A stretch of DNA of 64,000 nucleotides from Cucumis sativus (lineage: Eukaryota > Streptophyta > Magnoliopsida > Cucurbitales > Cucurbitaceae), in contig NC_026661.2 of NCBI RefSeq assembly GCF_000004075.3, positions 3,472,001 through 3,536,000 on the forward strand. The letters are read 5' to 3'. A program made the position numbers and the translations under genes. This document shows, piece by piece, positions 29,501-43,011 of the stretch. Each line of letters starts with the position of its first letter. Positions within the stretch are counted from its first letter, which is position 1. The notes below the pieces were generated by a model. The model was given only the letters and a program-made list of their open reading frames with translations. It ran no database searches and was not told where the DNA came from.

Positions 29501-32500
29501 CATAAAACAATGGAGTTAAAACACCTTTCATTTCTTATAGTGGGCTTCTTCTCTTTCAGGATGTTGCTTTCGTTGTTGATGGCTGGGCTCTTGAAATTGC
29601 TCTCAAGAATTATCGTAGGGCTTTCACTGAATTAGCAATACTATCAAGAACAGCAATATGTTGTCGTGTGACTCCATCACAGAAGGCTCAGGTGGTTTTC
29701 TAATTTCTAGTTCTTTTAGTTATTAGCTGGTGCCCGTTCGGTTTGATTCCAGGGTTGTTGAACATCCTATAATTTGCAGCTTGTGGAACTCTTAAAATCG
29801 TGTGATTATAGAACATTGGCAATTGGAGATGGTGGGAATGATGTGAGGATGATACAGCAAGCTGATATTGGAGTTGGCATTAGTGGAAGAGAAGGACTGC
29901 AGGCAGCCAGGGCAGCTGATTATAGTATTGGAAGTAAGTAATGTAATACAACTCTATATTTTAAGTGGATTTCTTTTCTATGAGAAATTCTGTTGAGTTC
30001 CTGTTTTGCATTACAATTGACTAAGTTTTAATTTTCTCACGTGCTCCTGTCTGAATGATGTTAAACGTTGTTATTTTATATGAAAAAGATTTTGGAATCT
30101 TTTATGATCTCGACCTACCTTAATATGCTGTATTAAGATAATTGGAAAGAATAGAATAAGTTTGATGTGCACCTTTTAGTAAGACAGGAGTAAACAATGG
30201 CATATTTAGACCAATTGTTTCGAGAAGCTTGGTCACATCTTGGGTTGTGTATTTTTTATATTTGTGTTTAGAATTAGTTTGTCCTTACCATCTCTCTCTT
30301 GTTTCCAAATGCCTTACAATGTAAGGGATCGAGTACTGTCACTTCAAGATGGATATATATCCCTTAAGTTTTGATGGTTACTTTTATCAGTATATTCAAA
30401 ATTACTCCCTGATGTCAGAAAATGGTACTTCGTATGATATTTTTTTATTGTCAAAACGACTGCTTAGTAGTCTTTGAGGTCTATGATCTAGCTTTGTAAC
30501 ATTTTCCGTATACTTCTGAGTGAGAACCTTCAAGATTTTTGTTTGTCACTATCCTTATTAGTTGCCAAATTTCCTCGTTAATCCTCATTTCTGGTGAACG
30601 GAATGATTTATTCCTTTGGCTAATGCCAAAAGTTACGTTTGTTTCTTCTGGTTTTCAGAGTTCAGGTTTCTGAAAAGATTGATTCTAGTTCATGGACGAT
30701 ACTCATACAACCGTACAGCATTCTTGTCACAATATTCATTCTATAAATCCTTATTGATATGTTTTATCCAGATCTCGTAAGTGTTTCTAAATTTAATATA
30801 ACAAAATGGACTTGATTTCTTAAATTTTTGAACACCCATGTACAAACAACACTGACTTTCATATTTGTTCAGTTTCTCTTTCATATCAGGTGTCTCTGGG
30901 ACCAGTCTCTTTAATTCTGTTAGCCTGATGGCTTACAATGTTTTCTATACTAGTATTCCTGTATTAGTTAGCGTTCTTGACAAAGATCTCAGTGAAGAAA
31001 CGGTGATGCAACATCCTCAGATTTTGTTTTATTGCCAAGCTGGGAGGTTCGAATTTCAAAATCTTTCATTTTTCTTATTTTTGGAATTTTATGTTGGAAA
31101 TTTTTATGAATTTTGTTGGCATATAAAAAGCTTAATTTCCCAGCCCATGGTGGTTATTCATTCATCTGTTGTTTGAAACAGGATTTTAAATCCCAGCACA
31201 TTTGCTGGATGGTTTGGTCGATCTCTATTTCATGTAAGTGATAATATTTACATATCACTTGCTTCATTTAACACTGTTTTGTTTTTGGGAAACAATGTGA
31301 AAGGAGTAGGAGGTTATGGGGCTGCCTAGTAATTAATATCTTACAAGTTTCCTTAAGGTCAAAGATATTGTCCCGTGAGATTAGTTAAGGTGCACATAAG
31401 TTGAGCCGAACACTAGTGGTAATGTGAAATAGAATTGCAGTTATCATCTATTTGGGAGAAGCTCTTTTAGCATTTAGATTAGTTTCTGACTTTGGAAAAC
31501 TATGATGTCAATCGGTACGGATATCAATGGTTGTGGATAACGAAAGAATGTTTCCTTAAGCAAGAAGGCATGTTTGTTTATCAGAAAAAAAAAAAGGTTT
31601 CATCTCCCCATATGGGCTGACATTTTGCAGGCTGTTGTCGTGTTTGTAATTAGCATACATGCCTACGCTAATGAAAAGAGTGAAATGGTGGAAGTCTCAA
31701 TGGTGGCACTATCTGGGTGCATTTGGTTACAAGCTTTTGTAGTGACTTTGGAGACCAAGTAAGTTGTCATCTTTTTGCTGTAGGTTAAATGTTGCAACTT
31801 CTCGTCGTTATGAGTTTCATTGACGACATTATTGAGCTGAGATCTCATTCCTCAACTTTGCCTTTTTTCTATGCCATATGAGATTCAGTTGATTCTCGCT
31901 TCTTGCAGTTCATTCACAATATTGCAGCATCTTGCCATATGGGGGAATTTAGCTGCATTTTACGTAATTAATTGGATCTTCAGCGCCATTCCTTCATCGG
32001 GGATGTATACAATAATGTTTCGCTTATGCGGACAACCTTCTTATTGGATAACCATATTTGTAAGTTTTCGTTGGCCCCTATTTTCTTTTTCGCAATTTCA
32101 AATTCTGCTCCCCTTTTCATCTAACTTTTAAATTTGTCTTGTCCCTAAACTCAAAAATTGTTTGATAGGTTCAGTTTATAAATCTTAGAAGGTTGAATTA
32201 GAAATTTGGTCTTTGACAAGGTTTAGAGAAAGTCATCATTTATAATTTAGATGTTCGAGGAGATTCTTAAACCATATAGACTATTTATGAGGTTTTTATC
32301 AAATCCATCAAAACTAAATTCTTCTTGCTCCAGGAACCCATTCGCAATTTACTATTATAAAATATCTAATATATCTATGTACTCGCAACGAAACCTTTTG
32401 TTTTGTTTTGTTATGTTTTATGGATATTGATTGGAAAAAGTTTGTCAATATGTATTTTTGTTTCTGACAGCTAATAGTAGGAGTTGGAATGGGGCCACTT

Positions 32501-32800
32501 TTAGCAATCAAATACTTCAGATATACATACAGACCAAGCAAAATCAACACACTTCAACAAGCTGAACGTTTGGGTGGGCCGATTCTGTCGCTAAAAAACA
32601 TTGAGCATCAGCCTCGGCCCATTGAGAAAGAAGTTTCTCCAATCTCAATAACTCAGCCCAAAAATAGAAACACAGTTTACGAACCTTTATTATCAGACTC
32701 TCCCACTGCCACTCGAAGATCTCTTGCATCTTCTTCCTCCTCCTTTGATTTCTTTCAGACACCACCCCCAAGTAGTTATTCAAGAAATAAGGATAATTAG
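23566..32800 (+). CDS. ALA2: P4-type phospholipid-transporting ATPase (flippase) ALA2
   Basis: Coding exons: 23566-23690, 24189-24402, 24766-24882, 25086-25178, 25312-25486, 25916-26082, 26278-26382, 26736-26833, 26938-27080, 27450-27546, 27737-27846, 27928-28092, 28457-28611, 28701-28781, 28928-29048, 29227-29333, 29560-29691, 29780-29933, 30659-30776, 30873-31046, 31182-31233, 31631-31758, 31909-32059, 32471-32800. They sum to 3312 nt, 1103 aa, in frame throughout. The protein starts [16 protein letters not shown] and has the actuator loop DGETDLK, the phosphorylation site DKTGTLT (Asp381), the nucleotide-binding KGADEA and the hinge [11 protein letters not shown], followed by C-terminal membrane helices. 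P4-ATPases flip phospholipids to the cytosolic leaflet with an ALIS/CDC50 beta subunit; ALA2 of Arabidopsis is endomembrane-located. All introns are GT-AG except the one after 25486, which starts GC. Confidence 0.96.
28262..28336. repeat. Imperfect ~44-bp tandem repeat in an ALA2 intron
   Basis: TGAAATTGTTGCACCATTGC and TGAAATTGCTCCACCATTTC, each followed by CCTTT, lie about 40 bp apart inside the intron between 28092 and 28457. Confidence 0.7.
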
Positions 32801-35800
32801 ACCCCTTCACAATCATAATTAATCTTTGTATACCACATTATAACAAAAAGAGTTGGAACTCAGCTCAAAAGAGGACTTTTTTTCCCTTCTTTATAACAAT
32901 TTTTTTCTTCTAATTCTAGTCTATCTACTTTTTACCTTTTTACACACGAACTTAAATAATTTATTCCCATTTTCCAATCTATAGTGAAACCAACAGACCT
33001 TGCAAATGTTCACACAACTTTGACGTTTGAATTAAGCCAATTTCCACAATTTTATTTCCCTTTCTTTTGTAACTATTGGTTACCAACACCAACATAACTC
33101 AATCCGTCAAATTGTACTCTACACAAAAAAAGGAAAAAGAAAAAAAAGAAGCGGTTGGTTACTGTTGATTTTGTTCCTACTTTTCATTGATGTTTTAAAT
33201 TAGGGTAGTCAGATATGAAGTTAAGGTGTGGTCCGTTGTATTGGCAATAATGTAGACGTGGTGACACAAACATTAAATTACTAATGCCTTTAAGTATTGA
33301 GCATATGATGTTTGGATTTAAATTGAAGGAAATGTGGGGCTAAAGGAAAAAAAAAAAAGAAAGAAAATGTAGAGATTCTTGAGCTGTCAGGCATACCTTA
33401 CATGAAGTATGTCACAGGCATTACACAAGTATGGGGGCTCTTGCTCCATAATTGTACACAACTAAAACGCTTCCAATAAATGACATGAACCTCCACACAT
33501 TTTAAAACCACTATCTATCTATATATATATTATTTTATTGTTTACATTAGAAAAAATCTACACAAATACAATAATAGAAACAATGTTCTAAATTAACTCG
33601 CTTATAACAATTACAAGTTTATTCAAGTATTTCACATAAATAATTTCAAACTAAGTTTGAAGGAAGATATTAAATGACAGTTACAGATTCTCAATTTTTA
33701 CATTTACCCAATTTTAATTCAATGTTTAAATCCATACACTATCTATAGATTTAAGAGGGGACGTTTGGATTCTAACTTTCCTTTGGACGTCTACCATGAT
33801 AATTAACCAAACTAAAATAGTATGTATTCCAAACGCAAATTATAACCTAAACTAAACTAAAACAGGTTGCATACAATTGAACGTGTGAAACGCAGGAGAA
33901 GTGTGTGAATTGAAAATTTTTCAAGATAAAAGAAAGGGGACCTCAAAAAAGTCAAGATCATGGGAGGAGGTGGAGGTGGAGGTTGAGGTTGAGGTTGAGG
34001 TTGAGGGGGACCCTAAAGGCATATGAAATAGTGATATTTGAGCATGGGGTGTTTCATCCAACCCTGCAGGCCCACAGCATTTGAAATGTGAAAGCCACCA
34101 CCTAACCCAACATTGCAATGAAGAAAACCTATCCTACAAAAACAAAAAAACCCTATCATTTTTTCATTTTAGTTTAAATTCCAAACAAGGCCTAATGGGT
34201 CTTTTCCCCACCACCCTAGCTGTCTTTCAGATAAGTTTCCCTCCTAGGAAACAAATTATATTCCATAATTGAGTTGGTACATCATCCCCTCTACCCGTAC
34301 TCATCTTTTTCATCCCACCCATCATTCCCCCCTTTCTCTTTTTCTCTTCTTTATTTCACCCCATCTTCCCACCATAGTCTACACTTAATACGTCCACCTT
34401 ACAAAGTTTGTGTTTGGAGTAATTGTATAATAGAGTCTTTTCGATAAACATGCAAGATAGAGAAAAACGAGAAGATGAAGTTCATCCATAAATGAAAAAA
34501 AAACTTAACAATTTTAGTTTTTTCTCTTAGTTTTTTTTTTTTTTATACCCTTTTTGTTTTGTTTCAACGCTACAAAACATATATACTTTTGAAGTTTAGC
34601 ACCATTATGTTTTTTTTGGGTTTGAAAAATAATTTAGTTGTCTTCTTGTTCAAACTTTGATTTTAATAAGTATCCTTTTCTTTAGAGTAAAGAATGGAAT
34701 TGATGTGATAGTTTAATGTGAGCAAAAATAAGAAAGTGTTATTTGTTACCATATTGAACATTAATTAATAAGTTTTATTATTGTTCACTTCATCTCAAAA
34801 TATTGTTTTACACAATCAAATTTTGTATATAACGAACATTGAGAGGTTTAACATATGAATAAACATAACAAAAACAAGACAATATATGAAATATGCATTT
34901 ATAAAATTGAAGTTATGAACTTTCACCTACCAACTCTCTCCCATCAATTTTCAAACTTCCACAATGATATCTTATAAAGTTAAGCTTTGAGTTTCAAAGT
35001 CAAAATAAAACTTTTACAAATCCGATAACATAATTCAAACAAACTCTAATAAAACAATGATACGATACATTCTAAAATGCATTGGACGTTTGTGCTTTCA
35101 ACTTTAAGAAGTAATTTAAAAAGAATAAAAAGGAAGTGCACCAAAAGAGAGGTACATCGAAGCTAAGCACCTAAGTTTTTGTTTAGTATAAATGAAGATG
35201 AAAACTTGAAAGAGAAGAGATGTCAGAGGGAATAGTATAATTTTAATTGAAGATATATATCAATAAATGAACATCCATCATCCATTCATCCATCCATCCA
35301 CTATAACTATAACACTATAAAGTACATTTACATTCTTGTCAGAATCAACAACAGATGGAGACTTGTAACAATAAGATTCTTTATTTGCATTAAATTGCAT
35401 CTATGAATTTGTAACCTTTGTAAGGTTACTTCAACTTTTTTTCAAACATGAAGAGGACGACTAATTAGTAATTAATTGGTTGTTATTAGGTTTATGCTTT
35501 AATTCATTCAAAATGACAAAGGAGTTGAAGTCACTCATACAAATATATGAAATGAGTTTCTTACCCAATTTGACATTTGATTCCTAATCTAACATTTGAT
35601 TGATATTATTATAACTATGATATTTCATTCGATGCACAGAGGATAGGTACATCATAGCTTCACTCAAGTTTTTATTGAAACTCATTATTTGAAATATTTT
35701 CAAGAAAATTATAACGACATACAAAAAGTAGATAAAATGTTTAGAAATCTGCAATCAGAGTTCAATATTGCATGCATTGAACTAACCTTATTAATCAAAA

Positions 35801-37042
35801 TGGATGAAAATGATATGCATAGATCAGCAACAATCCACAAATGTTGATTTCATGTTGAACAAAGTTGATCAACCGAGTACTAAAATAAACAATTAGCTAG
35901 ATATAGTTGCTTTCTGATCAGATAAAAAAGAAGAAATTTTAGGCGTCGAACAAAAAAATCTTACTTAAAGTTGGCCTAGCCATATGAAAATGAACTCGTT
36001 TGAAACCGAATTTAGCTACCGATTTCAACAAATCAAAACAATTGGATGTAATAAAATTTGGGCGAGGGAGAGATCTATAGTTATGATAACAGAGGGTCAA
36101 TAGTAAGAGAAATGATGAACAAAGACTCAGAATCAAAGAAAATAGATGAAAGGCTTCTTCTTATACCCTCCCTTGCATTTGCGAGATGAGAGAACAGAAA
36201 GAGTGAGAAATCAAATTAGGGCTTCATCTCCAAATAAAACCATAAATGGAAAGCTTAAGCTGCGAAAAACACTGAAAAACCTTACTGTTCATATCTACAT
36301 CTAAATAATAACCACACAATTCATATCTTTTTTTAAATAAAAAAATAAGAAGTCTTTCTAGTTCTCAAAAGTGATTAAAGCCAAAAAAAATCCAATCAAA
36401 TTCACATTCATATCTATATCTAAATAACAACAAAATTACAAGTTAAAAAAGGACATAGAAAACAAAATTTTAAAAGAATTAGCATCTGTATATAATGAGC
36501 CAACTAAGGTAACTACGAGAGCTTAAATTGAACTTTTTTTAAAAACAAAATTAAGAACTTTAAAGAGTGACTTGTAAAGTAAGTTATTATGTTATTTTGA
36601 CATGCAAAGCTCTAAACAATATAACTATCAGATTAGAATAAACAACAACAACAATAATAATTATAATAAAAATGGTGAAGAAAGTTTAGGATTAAAATTA
36701 CATTAAGAGAAATTAGGAATAATAATACACAACAAAAACAGGAAATTTTTTGCAAATTAGATCTCTCACCTTCTCACCTCTAATCCCTTCATCTGAGTTC
36801 CTAAATACAAACATAAACAAAACAAACACAACAATTCTCTAAGTGGAAAATGAGCAGGCAGCTGCTTTTCCCCCCTCCCCTCAACAATTTGCAAAACAAT
36901 AATTCACAATCATTATTCATCACTTCTTTTTTACACCTTCTCACCATATATATAATAATACTGCGCTATATATACGGATGGTGTAATATTTACATTTCCC
37001 TCGACCAAAAAAAAGTATTAGTTTTCTTCGTTCTTCTTCACT
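32801..37042. other. Intergenic between ALA2 and the TZF gene (tail to tail)
   Basis: Both flanking genes end here, so this interval contains their 3'UTRs and no promoter of either. It is AT-rich, with simple repeats: GAGGTT units at 33964-34008, TCTA/TA runs at 33510-33530 and CCAT units at 35278-35301. Short open frames at 33921-34118 and 35939-36136 show no recognisable domains. No gene is supported. Confidence 0.5.
33964..34008. repeat. (GGAGGT)/(GAGGTT) hexamer microsatellite
   Basis: GGAGGT units pass into four GAGGTT units, giving an artificial Ser-Thr repeat on the minus strand. Confidence 0.9.
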
Positions 37043-38209
37043 TTACATCAGCAGATCATTAACCCATCCCAGATCTGGATCGGAGGCAGAGGTGGAGGCC
37101 GAGGCGTACGCGGAGGCCCATCCATTATTATTATTGTTTTCAACGGAAAATTTCACTGACGCGGTGGAGACATTTGGAGTAGAAGGTGAGAGAACGAACT
37201 GCAGTTGATCTTCATTGTTGAGAGAGGAAACATCGATCCAAGGGATTGTTTGTCTTGGACCGGAAGCCGCGGCGGCGGCGGCGGCTAAAGTTGCATTGGC
37301 GTCATCCATATTCATAGATTCGATTGAGCTCATGAGCTCAGTCAGTGCATCTTTATAGCTCAAAACTCCGTTTAACTTAGACTGATCAGGATTGTACCTG
37401 GAAATCGGGGAAAATCCGTTTATAGGTTTTCCCGGCGAGTGCGGGGGAGAGTGCGGCGGAGATAGGTGAGACATTCCGAAAAGCGTAGAAGTCGGTGAGG
37501 AAGTAACGGCGGCTCCACCGCAATGACAAAACAAACAGCAGTGATTAGAAGCAGAGGCAGTAGAGGGAGATCTAAGCGAAGAAGAACTTCGTTTATTATT
37601 GGGCGAAGAACAAGAACCGGTTTGGAAATTGCTGACAGGAGGCAAAAGACGAAGCTCACGAGGTGAATGAGCAAAGAAACAAACCTTCCTCTTACAATTC
37701 TTTCCATCTTTACAAGCTTCAGTCCGATACCTGGCCGGATGAAGCCAACACTCAAAAACTCCATGAGCGAACTCACATCCATCACCACGACCACAACCGC
37801 CGCGACGAAACTCCGGACACATGGTACCAGAGTAATGAAAGCGACGAGGATCACGACGTCGTGCCTTCTCTCCAGGATGAGCAAAGGGACAATCCGTCCA
37901 ATCATGACTCCGACTACGAGTACACCGCCTTACCTTAAACTCATACATCCGAAAATGATCTGAAGAATAGGGATCCCCATCTTCCTCTAATTCATCCTCA
38001 CCATTAAAAGGCAAAAATTTCTGCAAAAGAGATTCAACAGCATAGGAAAAGCGGGGTGAATCAGAAGACATTTCAAGGTGGTTCTTCGTAGGGGGAAGGT
38101 TAATGTGGTGAAGAAAAGAGGAAGAACAGGAAGAAGAAGAAGAAGAAGATTGAAAAGAAGAGAAAGGGGATTTGTTGTGTTGGTGATCAGCACAAACACT
38201 ACTGCTCAT
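37043..38209 (-). CDS. Arg-rich tandem CCCH zinc-finger protein (RR-TZF family)
   Basis: The protein is 388 aa from the ATG at 38207-38209, with no intron. It has an Arg-rich region with C96-X5-H-X4-C-X3-H (C96, H102, C107, H111), followed by the tandem fingers C131-X7-C-X5-C-X3-H149, a 16-residue linker and C166-X5-C-X4-C-X3-H181. This is the exact plant RR-TZF signature. No ankyrin repeats precede it, as in the AtTZF1-6 subgroup. These proteins bind AU-rich RNA, shuttle between nucleus and cytoplasmic P-bodies or stress granules, and act in ABA, GA and stress responses. Ser-rich segments and an Ala run (encoded by GCG repeats near 37275) are low-complexity. An in-frame ATG at 38380 was rejected because it lies upstream of the TATA box. 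Confidence 0.93.
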   Translation of the reverse strand: MSSSVCADHQHNKSPFSSFQSSSSSSSCSSSFLHHINLPPTKNHLEMSSDSPRFSYAVESLLQKFLPFNGEDELEEDGDPYSSDHFRMYEFKVRRCTRSRSHDWTDCPFAHPGEKARRRDPRRFHYSGTMCPEFRRGGCGRGDGCEFAHGVFECWLHPARYRTEACKDGKNCKRKVCFFAHSPRELRLLPPVSNFQTGSCSSPNNKRSSSSLRSPSTASASNHCCLFCHCGGAAVTSSPTSTLFGMSHLSPPHSPPHSPGKPINGFSPISRYNPDQSKLNGVLSYKDALTELMSSIESMNMDDANATLAAAAAAASGPRQTIPWIDVSSLNNEDQLQFVLSPSTPNVSTASVKFSVENNNNNGWASAYASASTSASDPDLGWVNDLLM

Positions 38210-38286
38210 TGAGTTTCTCAAGGGTAGAATAAAGGGGAAATGGGAAAGATCAAAAGGGGTAGAGGAAGAAGAAGAGAGAAGAAGAG

Positions 38287-38295
38287 TATATATAA
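38287..38295 (-). promoter_or_regulatory. TATA box of the RR-TZF gene
   Basis: GTATATATAATG on the plus strand reads CATTATATATAC on the minus strand, about 80 nt upstream of the ATG at 38209. It predicts a transcription start near 38260 and so decides the choice of start codon. Confidence 0.6.
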
Positions 38296-38299
38296 TGAA

Positions 38300-41104
38300 A
38301 GAAAGAGAGAAAAGAGAAATGAGGGTATGGGTATGGGGCACAAAATGCGTGGCTTCATAACATTTGGGGTAAGCATGCAAAAAAGGGTATGTGGCGATAT
38401 CATACGCTTCTCTTTTTCAATTATTTTGTCTTTATTATTCCCAATTATATTTAACTATATAAAGTTTTTGTTTTCGATTTTCTAAATTATTTTATCCCCT
38501 AATTTCTTCATTAATTATATTCAAAACTGTTTCCCATCTCACCATAAAAGTTGTTTTGGAATTTTGTTTACTGTGTTTGGACCTCCCATTTTGGCACCAC
38601 TCCGCCATTCTAACATCTTTCTTTCTTTATTTCTATTGTGCCTTTTCTTTTCGTACTTATCTACCACATTAATACATCTCATATACTCTTTTTATCATCA
38701 CTTTCTTCTCCAAACTCCCATAGGATAATTTTACAATATGCTTAATTGCAACCTTTGTCGCCTTCTCTTCCTGATTTCCTCTACAATTTTCCATATGTTT
38801 TTTTTAATCCTTTCTTCATATTTTGGATAACTATGCTATTATTTCCATATATTCCTCTATTAGTTACCATCCATCAAACTATTTGCTACACTTTTTCTTA
38901 TTTTACGTTCCTCATTTATACTATAATACTTTATATCTTCTGTATGTCTATTTTATAATAAATTTTTTCAAGCATAATTTAAATTTACATTGACTTTAAG
39001 GTTATAAAGAAAATCTTTTATTTGAAGATTTAAAGAGTTATAAAACGATTCTTTTGATGCGAGTCATGTTAATGAAATTTTGTGAATGACTATAAAAAGA
39101 ATCCTAAAAAGTAACCAAATCTAACCAATTTTTTCTTCTAATTTATGTGTTTTTAACGGTTAATAGCTACAAAAGTTATATTTTTCTATATATAGTTAAT
39201 TTTTATTAGTTATCTTATACTAAGTATATAGTTTGATATTTAAGTTGTACTAATAATAATACAATCAACCATTTATAACCTCTAGTTAAGAATTATATGA
39301 TACCAAGCTAATTAAGTTTAACTTAAAATTAGTTATATATAATTATAGATTATTGTTGAAGGAATATGAAATATAATCAAGGATATAAAAAAATTAATTC
39401 TTGTAATTTTGATTTGTTTATGTTTGCTTGGTATGTGATAAATATATATGATGAATTGACATAAAGAGTTTATTAGTTGAATGAGAAAAGTTTGGATAAT
39501 GATCATAATGATCAAAATATATTTTGGTAATAAAAAGCCAAGCAATAGGGCTTTATTGATTAGATTATGCTACAAAATTATTATAAGGTTTGGGAAATCT
39601 CTAATTATACTGTCTCTGATCTCTAGCAATATTGAGTTGGCCCAACCATATGAAGCTTCTTCATCTAAAGTTAACCTATTGTTATTTATTTACCTTTTCC
39701 ACTATCTTGTGGTATCTACCAAAATGCTTTTCTAATAATTACTTGCCTACATCAAGTTTCTTTAATTTCTATTTCTACACCCCCATGGCCCATGTCATGT
39801 GCTTTGTAAAATAAACTTATACTCTTTTATTAATTATTCTCTACCAATTTCAATGGCTCAAACTCACTTTCTAGATGTTGATTTTGACCTAAAAGATATA
39901 AAAACTCTAGATGCTTCCTCTCCCTACCTTGTACTTTATCCCCTCCTTCTCACTTGTAATTTTAGGATATATATAACTCCTTTTCTTTTTAGGACTTTTA
40001 GAAAATGTTATAAAAAAGTCTATTAGAGCAATTTTGTTTGTAGTGTACACAAACTTTGGTATGAAATTTGGAAAAACAATATCTATCCATGGTGAGATTG
40101 ACACTAAGTTATTATGTACATTCAATCAAGTTATTCAATCATAATTGGATAGATTTGATATATCGAGAATGAGATAGTATTTAAATATTACTCCCAAAAT
40201 TTTGTTTATAATTCTTTAGGCAAGAAAAGGTAAACAATACCCAAATTCCATTTCCTAATTAGAATAAACATAAAAAGAAAAGTTGAAATGGTTGTACAAA
40301 AACCTTCAACATTGTGTAAATGAAACTTTAAAGTGAAAAGGCGTCCGAATCTTATTGTATAAGTGAAGAAATTTTGAACATATTGTAAAATTTAAATGCT
40401 TGAAGTTTCTTGAATTTCAATTATTAAGTGTAAAAGTGACTTCTATTTTATTGCTTTTTTAAAAAAAAATTATGAAACCCATTTCATTTTGATTTTGTAT
40501 TGGTGGGTTATCTCACACATAATATATTACATGTAACGTTAGAATGACTTTTATAAACAATATGCATTTAGTCTCATGGATATAATATTCTCTCTCTGTG
40601 TTCTCTAAGATTTGGTTAAGCCATTCCATGGGCCGTACGTCGATCCAAATGGGCCTACTGTTCGGGCACAATTATATCAAGCCTTACTTAATACTCACAA
40701 AGCCCATTAATTTAACCCACATTCAAGCCCATGGACCAAAGACACCAAACGTACAAAACTCCAACCAAATAATAAATAATAATTAATAATAAGTATATAG
40801 CAATATTTTAAGAAATTGCAAATATAGCCATTTTTGTAAACTCTTACACTTAATTATTTTGAATCTAATTATTATATTTGCAACTATAAGAAAAAATTTA
40901 AAATATCATATCTATCCTTATATTTGAGAGGTTTATTTGATTTTGTGGACTATTATTGATCTTTTAAGTTTTTAATAAATCTTAAAGGTGTTCTTGTACA
41001 ATTCTTTTAAAAAAATAATGATAATAGAGTTCATGTCACTACATTTTCTAAATTGTAAAAGTAGCAAATTTAAAAGCCAATAATCCTATGATTATTGTCT
41101 GATA
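38300..41104. other. Intergenic upstream of the TZF gene
   Basis: Very AT-rich, with no recognisable gene. Bases 40619-40740 are denser in GGCC/GCCCA words (ATGGGCCT, AAGCCCATT, AAGCCCATGG), which resemble site II (TCP) elements, but no adjacent gene start was found. Open frames here are short and hydrophobic, as expected from T-rich DNA. Confidence 0.45.
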
Positions 41105-42911
41105 TGATAGAACTAAGACATGCACAACGAAAAAAGAATCGAAATTCAACCATAAATGCACTTAATTAACAAAAAAAATCCTAAATTGAAAAATAGGGTT
41201 TTTAGAATACTTTCATTTGAAGCTCCATTTTTTTTTCTCCGAACAACCACTAAAGTTGACCTACTATCCTCTGGACTCAAAATCGAATCGTGGGACCCAT
41301 TGAATGAAAGAATAAGAAGAGAGAAGTAGATGGAAAAAGAAATGGGCTTGGTAAATTTTCTTTCTTCTTTTTTTCTTAAGTAAATAAGAAAAGAAATACA
41401 ATTTGGTGTGAGAGCCAAATTAAAAAATAGACAACCCATCAAATGAGTTCAAAGGCCCTATTTATAGGAATTTTGCATGCAATACTAAAACCCAATAACT
41501 TAAAGTCCACTTTCTCTAGTGGATTTTTTGTCTTCATCGAAAGACAACACATATCCCACTAGAGATGGTGAGATTATGGTCAAAGGGCAAAATAGTCTTT
41601 TGGTCAAAAGTCAACATTTTGACTAATTTTGACCTCCCGATCATGAATCCACATTAATTTTCTTAAAATTCAAATCATATTTGAATATATTATCGGCCAA
41701 AGTTTGACTTTTCAAAGTCAAAAGTCAGCATTTTGGTTTTTTTACAACTTTGACTATTTTCATCATTTTCGAGCTTTCGAGTATGAATCTGTATTCATAT
41801 TTATCATATTTAAACATAAAGTTCTATTTCAAATCTGCAATCCAACAGCTATATCAAATATATTTGTCGGTTTCTTTCTCTTCTCCAAATTCGACTAATT
41901 CTATCACACTGTTCTAAGTTTATTTCATATGAGCTAGCAGGGGAACTTAATGGACCTATAGATCATGGGCTCCAACGATTTAAGATTAACGGGCTAAACT
42001 CTTTTAGACCGAGTTAATTAACATTCGTTAACTAACGGGTCATACCACTAAAGTCTCGTAGTTGCACTCTCCTCACTATAAATATATTTGTGTCCATTTG
42101 ATAAAACCATTATCAGTAAGTTAATCTTTCATAGGTTGTTCATAACCCCGACTGGTTCAAAATACTGTTTTACCTTCAAGACTACATCTTGCTCCTTACG
42201 TTCCACTAATCCACTATTGAATAATTGATTTAAGGTCCAACCTATAAACTTAATCCCTCTCAGACCAATGAGAAGATGGGGCCCCTTGCTCAAGACTTGA
42301 ATTCAGTACTTAAGAGAATAACCTATCTACTAATCCTAAAGCGGATCAGAGTTTTGTCTTGCATCCTATGTCCTCAACTATCCACCCGATCTTACCCCTA
42401 AAATGGGAGGCTTATTGGGTCAACACTGATGAGTTGCCTTCACCTATGCAGATCTAAGAATAATCTCGTGTGAACAAGAGTTTAGAGTTAGCTTATGATT
42501 AAGATTAAGTTACCTATATTATCAATAATCAAGATAGTCAGTTTTAAACAATAAACTGTGTTATAACGTAAAAGTGACTATTTCATGGTTCAGTCTTACG
42601 TAAGTATTTTACATAAGATTCCCCCACTTTCATGTCTATACATTAACGATTCATGATCACCTCGTTTGTATTTACTACAAAGCGGGTCACATCCATAGTT
42701 TCTCTAAATAAGACACTTAACCATTATTCATATATTATAGATTATTTACGCTATATACTCGTACTTGATCCATGTTTATGTCTCTAGTTCAAGTTTACTT
42801 AAAAGTACTTAGTTTATTTGATTTAAGATTATAATATTCAATTTCTTAATAACGGTTTTATTGAAAAGAATATGATTACAAACTACGAGTTTTGGGACAT
42901 AAAATTCAACA
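41105..42911 (-). mobile_element. Probable LTR (solo or fragment) of a retrotransposon
   Basis: Read on the minus strand, the segment starts TGTTGAATTTTATGTCC at 42911 and ends TAGTTCTATCA at 41105, giving TG...CA termini and about 1.8 kb. A TATA box (CCTATAAATAG, minus) lies at 41458-41468, with a dense TTGAC/GTCAA cluster upstream of it (41578-41755), as in a U3 promoter. The words just beyond 41105 (TATCAGACA) weakly resemble the initiator-Met tRNA primer site. No clean target-site duplication and no gag/pol were seen, so it is either an eroded solo LTR or a fragment. The text has the look of a family common in cucurbit genomes, from memory only. Confidence 0.45.
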
Positions 42912-42980
42912 TAGTCATTTGATAGTCTTATGATTATCATATAATATCACTAGTTTTGTCATATTCGTAATATGCAATAA

Positions 42981-43011
<31 letters not shown>

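Noticed and set aside
37420-37963. Open frames of 90-160 codons in other frames and antisense to the TZF gene
   Set aside because: They overlap a clear zinc-finger coding sequence and come from its GC-rich codon use; no domain is visible in them.
41096-41104. TATCAGACA as a Copia/Gypsy primer-binding site
   Set aside because: Only about 8 of 12 bases match the standard site and no gag follows, so it is mentioned but not annotated.
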